Part shown: positions 62,388 through 64,000 of the stretch, piece by piece | How positions within the stretch are numbered: position 1 is the first letter of the stretch | Layout of the letters: each line of letters starts with the position of its first letter | DNA from: Rostratula benghalensis | Lineage: Eukaryota > Chordata > Aves > Charadriiformes > Rostratulidae | NCBI GenBank assembly: GCA_013399305.1 | Contig: VXAI01000068.1 | Coordinates: 2,654,500-2,718,499, forward strand | Direction: 5' to 3' | DNA length: 64,000 bases | Translations under genes and position numbers: made by a program | The notes under the pieces: model-generated | What the model was told of the DNA's origin: nothing | Database searches by the model: none | The model's input: only the letters and a program-made list of their open reading frames with translations

Positions 62388-64000
62388 GAAAGGGCAAAAG
62401 AAATTTTTAAGGCTCAGACTCTTCAAAATTTGTGAACATTTCAAACACCATTAATTATCTCTGTGAACTCCTGCGGCCTCAGCTGGTCTCATGTCTGCAG
62501 GATTAGACTCCTAAATCTGACTGCTACAAAACCAGGAAAACATAGTACTGCTCAGCCTTTCACCCCGATTTCAGATCAATGTCTCCTAAATGTTTGAGTG
62601 TTATGGTTTAAAAAAATAATAAATAAGATTGATAATATAATTCTTGGACTCACTGCAGAATCTTCCTCCCTTTAGTCATTAGGAAAATATTTTCTCTGAC
62701 CGATCATGTTGTAAAATGTGTTATTTCATACCACAGATATTGACAATTATTATAAATCAAACCAAACAGGGATAATTAGAATTTAATTTTAAGTTTGTCA
62801 AGGTCTTTGCAGGCATATCCTGAGGGCCAACTGTGTCTGTGTTATGGCTTGTTTCCAGCTGACTTTGGGCCAAAAGTTGACATTGTTGTTCAACCCCCTT
62901 TTGAAAACAATTCCCAGGAACTTCAGAGGGCTAAGTGCCTGTTACGCTGAATAAAAATTGAGTGGAGTTTCCAGAATTTGTCCTTAAATATGTGTTGTGG
63001 GAAGAAATGGTTCTAAGAAGTCAGGTAATTTTAACCAAAATTGCTCTCTGATTGCTTCTGATTTCCTTTCCACTGCTGACAAGTTCAGTGCCCAGCATTG
63101 CTACCACGTTTTCTGACAGCCCAACTGAGAATGGTGGAACATCAAGGAAATAATCTGACTCTCGAGGTTTTTTTTTTTTCACAGTGTTTGCCACGTGCAT
63201 CAACTTGGTGGTCATGTGGAAAATGGTGAGGCTGTATTTTGAGAGAACAGGCTTGTACTGTTGAATTTACCATATACTTCTCAAGGTAGCTTGTTGAACC
63301 TCTTAGTCACTTCTCTGAGACAACACTGCACTTCACTGCCACCTCTTGTCCCATTGTTCAGCCTGAACAGAGGCAGCTCTTTCATACACCCTCATGTGAG
63401 TGTATGGCCCATAAGCATACATGGTGTATGAGGATAGCATAATGCAGATGTACCATCAACTTGTGCTAAGCTGTCAGCGTAGCTTTTACACTTGCTTTCT
63501 GAGCAATGTGTCAAATGCTCTTGAAATACACGTAGAAATACACCTTTATACCAAAAAGCTATGAGTCAAGTGCTGTTTTGTAGGCTCTCCTCCTACAAAC
63601 TCTTATCTATGCTTCACTTCTTATCCATTGTGCCTTTTCTCATTGACATCAACCAGCCTATTCGCAGCGTATAAAAAAAAAGTGTGTGCTTCAGCCTGCA
63701 AGTTCAAGGCTCTACTGACTCCAACATAGTTGAACAGATAATATTCTGAACAGGATTGGCTCTAGGTCAGAGAATACACAAAGCAATTCATTGTAAGCCA
63801 AGACCTAAGCTGATGCAGCCGCAAGCTGGTTGCCTATGTAGTTACTGAAGTAATTTATTTGAGAAAATTAAAAAAACCAACCACCAAACCCAAACCCTTG
63901 TCTGCTTTCAGCTTTATGTTTACTCTTGGCTAGCTGATGTAAATTATCAGTGTGAGTTTGCTTAGCAACTCTTACAAGATATAAGTAAATCAGTATTATT

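Larger units (their letters stand above)
55516..64000. other. Non-coding stretch, no gene seen
   Basis: No coding exon is supported. Acceptor-like sites occur near 55954 (CTTCATTGCAG), 56100 and 59466 without matching donors and open frames. Seen here are a GCTTTT repeat (56076-56098), T18 at 57382-57399, a diverged 28-base-period duplication (59652-59701) and A17 at 62371-62387. A run of small plus-strand frames at 57.8-58.4 kb lacks splice sites or domain features. Confidence 0.55.

Noticed and set aside
1..64000. CRISPR arrays, bacterial operons, riboswitches, tRNA/rRNA genes, attachment sites
   Set aside because: None were seen. CR1 elements, composition and splice-like signals show vertebrate nuclear DNA, so bacterial feature types do not apply.

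Overview
The window is vertebrate nuclear DNA and almost certainly avian, most likely a galliform such as chicken. The main evidence is three 3'-end fragments of CR1 LINE retrotransposons, the dominant bird LINE family, two of which keep the diagnostic tail built on ATTCTATGATTCTA units. The background is AT-rich and CpG-poor, with poly(A)/poly(T) runs and a long ATTCT pentanucleotide microsatellite. There is no operon-like packing, no tRNA or rRNA gene that I could see, and no bacterial or phage signature.

Layout. 1-4.4 kb: non-coding, with one weak minus-strand exon-like segment at its right edge (4384-4632). 4.8-5.0 kb: a short plus-strand CR1 tail. 7.8-7.9 kb: the ATTCT repeat, followed at 8.3-8.7 kb by a minus-strand CR1 tail. 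8.7-31.4 kb: non-coding, with a possible untranslated exon at 11.8 kb and several short blocks that look like candidate cis-regulatory elements. 31.41-31.54 kb: the best exon candidate in the window, with a long polypyrimidine tract and CAG acceptor, an ATG in good context, 23 lysine/arginine-rich codons and a GTAAGA donor in phase 0. 36.8 and 41.5 kb: two weaker phase-compatible downstream exon candidates, the second followed by AATAAA. About 38.4-40.5 kb: a purine-rich, possibly decayed retroelement-like stretch, then a GC-rich islet at 40.55-40.75 kb. 42-54.8 kb: non-coding, with simple repeats and one regulatory-like block. 54.85-55.52 kb: the longest CR1 copy, on the plus strand. 55.5-64 kb: non-coding with homopolymer tracts.

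Interpretation. No complete protein-coding gene can be supported. The data fit a gene desert or, more likely given the 31.4 kb exon, the long 5' introns of a plus-strand gene whose main coding body lies outside the window. Almost all open frames of 60-144 codons are what random AT-rich DNA or the antisense of CR1 gives. Many of them begin at GTG, TTG or CTG rather than ATG, so they carry little weight. The regulatory calls rest on base composition and motif content alone and cannot be confirmed without alignment to other vertebrates.
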